35,566 nucleotides of DNA from Sphingomonas bacterium (GTDB taxonomy: Bacteria; Pseudomonadota; Alphaproteobacteria; Sphingomonadales; Sphingomonadaceae), in assembly GCF_028289855.1 (NCBI RefSeq), contig NZ_JAQGKZ010000084.1:1-35566 (forward strand), read 5' to 3'. The translations under genes were made by a program, and so were the position numbers. Below the pieces are notes generated by a model. It searched no databases. It saw nothing but the letters and a program-made list of their open reading frames with translations, and was not told where the DNA came from. Shown one piece after another: positions 34,615 through 35,566 of this stretch. How positions within the stretch are numbered: the stretch's first letter is position 1; each line of letters opens with the position of its first letter.

Positions 34615-35566
34615 ATGCCGAACACGCTCGACATCTTCCGCGCGCTTGCCGATTCGACGCGGCTGCGTATCGTCGCGCTGGTGCGGTCGATGGAGCTGTC
34701 GGTCGGCGAGCTGGCGCAAGTGCTCGGGCAGAGCCAGCCGCGTGTGTCGCGTCACGTGAAAATCCTCTCCGACGCCGGGATCGTCGAGCGCCGCAAGGAA
34801 GGGTCGTGGGTATTCGTCGCGATGGGCTCGACCGACGTCGCGACGCCGCTCTGCGCCGCGCTCGACGCGTGGGAAGGTGACCGCGCGCAGGCTCGGGCGG
34901 AGGCCGATGCCGCGCGCTTGGCCGCAGTGCGCGCCGATCGCGCGGCAAGCGCGGCGGGCTGGTTCGAGGGCAATGCCGGGCAGTGGGACGCGATCCGATC
35001 GCTGCATGTCGCCGAAAGCCAGGTCGAGGCGGCGATGGCCGGGGTGCTCGGCGACGCGCGGGTCGAGCGGCTAATCGATATCGGCACCGGCACGGGGCGG
35101 ATGCTCGAGCTGTTCGCCGGGCAGGCAACCCATGCGCTCGGCATCGACCGCAGTTCCGAAATGCTGCGGCTGGCGCGCGCCAAGTTGAGCGAAAAGGGTT
35201 TCGATCACGCCGAGTTGCGCCAGGCCGATCTCTATGCGCTGCCGCTCGACGCCGGGACGGCGGACCTCGCGATCCTGCACCACGTGCTGCATTTCGCGCA
35301 GACGCCCGACGCGGCGATCGCCGAGGCGGCGCGCGTGCTCGGGCCGGGCGGGCGCTTGCTGATCGTCGATTTCGCGCCGCACGGCCGTGAGGAATTGCGC
35401 ACGCGTGACGCGCATGCCCGGCTGGGCTTTTCGGACGAGCAGATGCTCGGCTGGTTCGACGCAGCGGGGCTCGCCCCGGCGCGGACCGAAACCTTGGAGG
35501 GCGGCGAGTTGACCGTGAAATTGTGGCTGGCGCGCAAGTTGGGCGAGCCAGTGCGGATGGTGGAGG
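34615..35566 (+). CDS. ArsR-family regulator fused to a SAM-dependent methyltransferase (3' end cut)
   Basis: Open from the ATG at 34615 to the window edge, 317 codons without a stop. Residues 1-90 are an ArsR winged helix (LDIFRALADSTRLRIVALVRSMELSVGELAQVLGQSQPRVSRHVKILSDAGIVERRKEGSWVFVAM). Residues about 140-300 are a class I methyltransferase: motif I LIDIGTGTGRMLELF, HALGIDRSSEMLRLA, LRQADLYALPL, ILHHVLHFAQTP and LGPGGRLLIVDFAPHG. No metal-binding Cys box is seen in the ArsR part. In alphaproteobacteria this fusion usually precedes metF and metH and senses S-adenosylhomocysteine or SAM; those genes would lie beyond the edge. The start lies about 10 bases from the -10, so the mRNA may be leaderless. 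Confidence 0.88.
   Translation, partial: MPNTLDIFRALADSTRLRIVALVRSMELSVGELAQVLGQSQPRVSRHVKILSDAGIVERRKEGSWVFVAMGSTDVATPLCAALDAWEGDRAQARAEADAARLAAVRADRAASAAGWFEGNAGQWDAIRSLHVAESQVEAAMAGVLGDARVERLIDIGTGTGRMLELFAGQATHALGIDRSSEMLRLARAKLSEKGFDHAELRQADLYALPLDAGTADLAILHHVLHFAQTPDAAIAEAARVLGPGGRLLIVDFAPHGREELRTRDAHARLGFSDEQMLGWFDAAGLAPARTETLEGGELTVKLWLARKLGEPVRMVE

Noticed and set aside
34608..34880. Open frame starting at the ATG at 34608
   Set aside because: It is out of frame with the clear ArsR winged-helix sequence that starts at 34615.

Overview
The window looks like a piece of chromosome from a high-GC alphaproteobacterium of the Sphingomonadaceae, most likely Sphingomonas or a close relative. 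The basis is the overall base composition, the FecIR-type sigma/anti-sigma/TonB receptor operon, a DUF4893 protein, the very large YD-repeat (RHS) protein of the type seen in sphingomonads, and an ArsR-methyltransferase fusion. No rRNA, tRNA or CRISPR array was seen. No species assignment is possible from the sequence alone.

Left part (1-8.1 kb), almost all on the minus strand. Reading in the direction of transcription: a family 2 glycosyltransferase, a ChbG/HpnK-type deacetylase, an ECF sigma factor, a FecR-like anti-sigma regulator and a TonB-dependent receptor with an N-terminal STN signalling domain, all tightly packed. A SulP anion transporter with a STAS domain follows, coupled by a 4-base overlap to a ParB-like protein. 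On the plus strand, 8.4-10.5 kb carries a GT39-like membrane glycosyltransferase and a DUF2141 secreted protein.

Middle (10.9-22.7 kb). One enormous RHS/YD-repeat gene of about 11.8 kb (about 3,950 codons if repaired). It is broken by a frameshift at 16518/16519, best explained by loss of 8 bases, and by a CAA-to-TAA type stop at 20056. Two homologous beta-sandwich-like modules are inserted in the YD shell. After a C-terminal LysM domain the protein switches abruptly to a lower-GC tail with an OB-fold look, instead of the long glycine-rich segment plus toxin expected in this family. It reads as a decayed polymorphic toxin.

Right part (23-35.6 kb). An ABC exporter, a neutral zinc metallopeptidase, a 3-hydroxybutyrate dehydrogenase, a DUF4893 protein, a ScfR/RamB-type acyl-CoA-responsive regulator followed by an AAC(3)-I family acetyltransferase, a cold-shock protein and isocitrate lyase (glyoxylate bypass, the likely target of the ScfR protein). 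Then a probable orphan immunity protein preceded by a 39-codon remnant, an aldo/keto reductase, two small lipoproteins and, running off the right edge, an ArsR-methyltransferase fusion whose promoter is covered by a perfect 22-bp palindrome.

The most unusual pattern is a composite intergenic repeat of about 250 bp, present twice in opposite orientation (22843-23090 and 32247-32487). One copy lies directly 3' of the RHS tail and the other directly 3' of the orphan immunity-like gene, in the same relative orientation to each. This suggests that both gene ends come from toxin/immunity cassettes that carry the same 3' element. That interpretation is inference; the shared repeat itself is seen directly.
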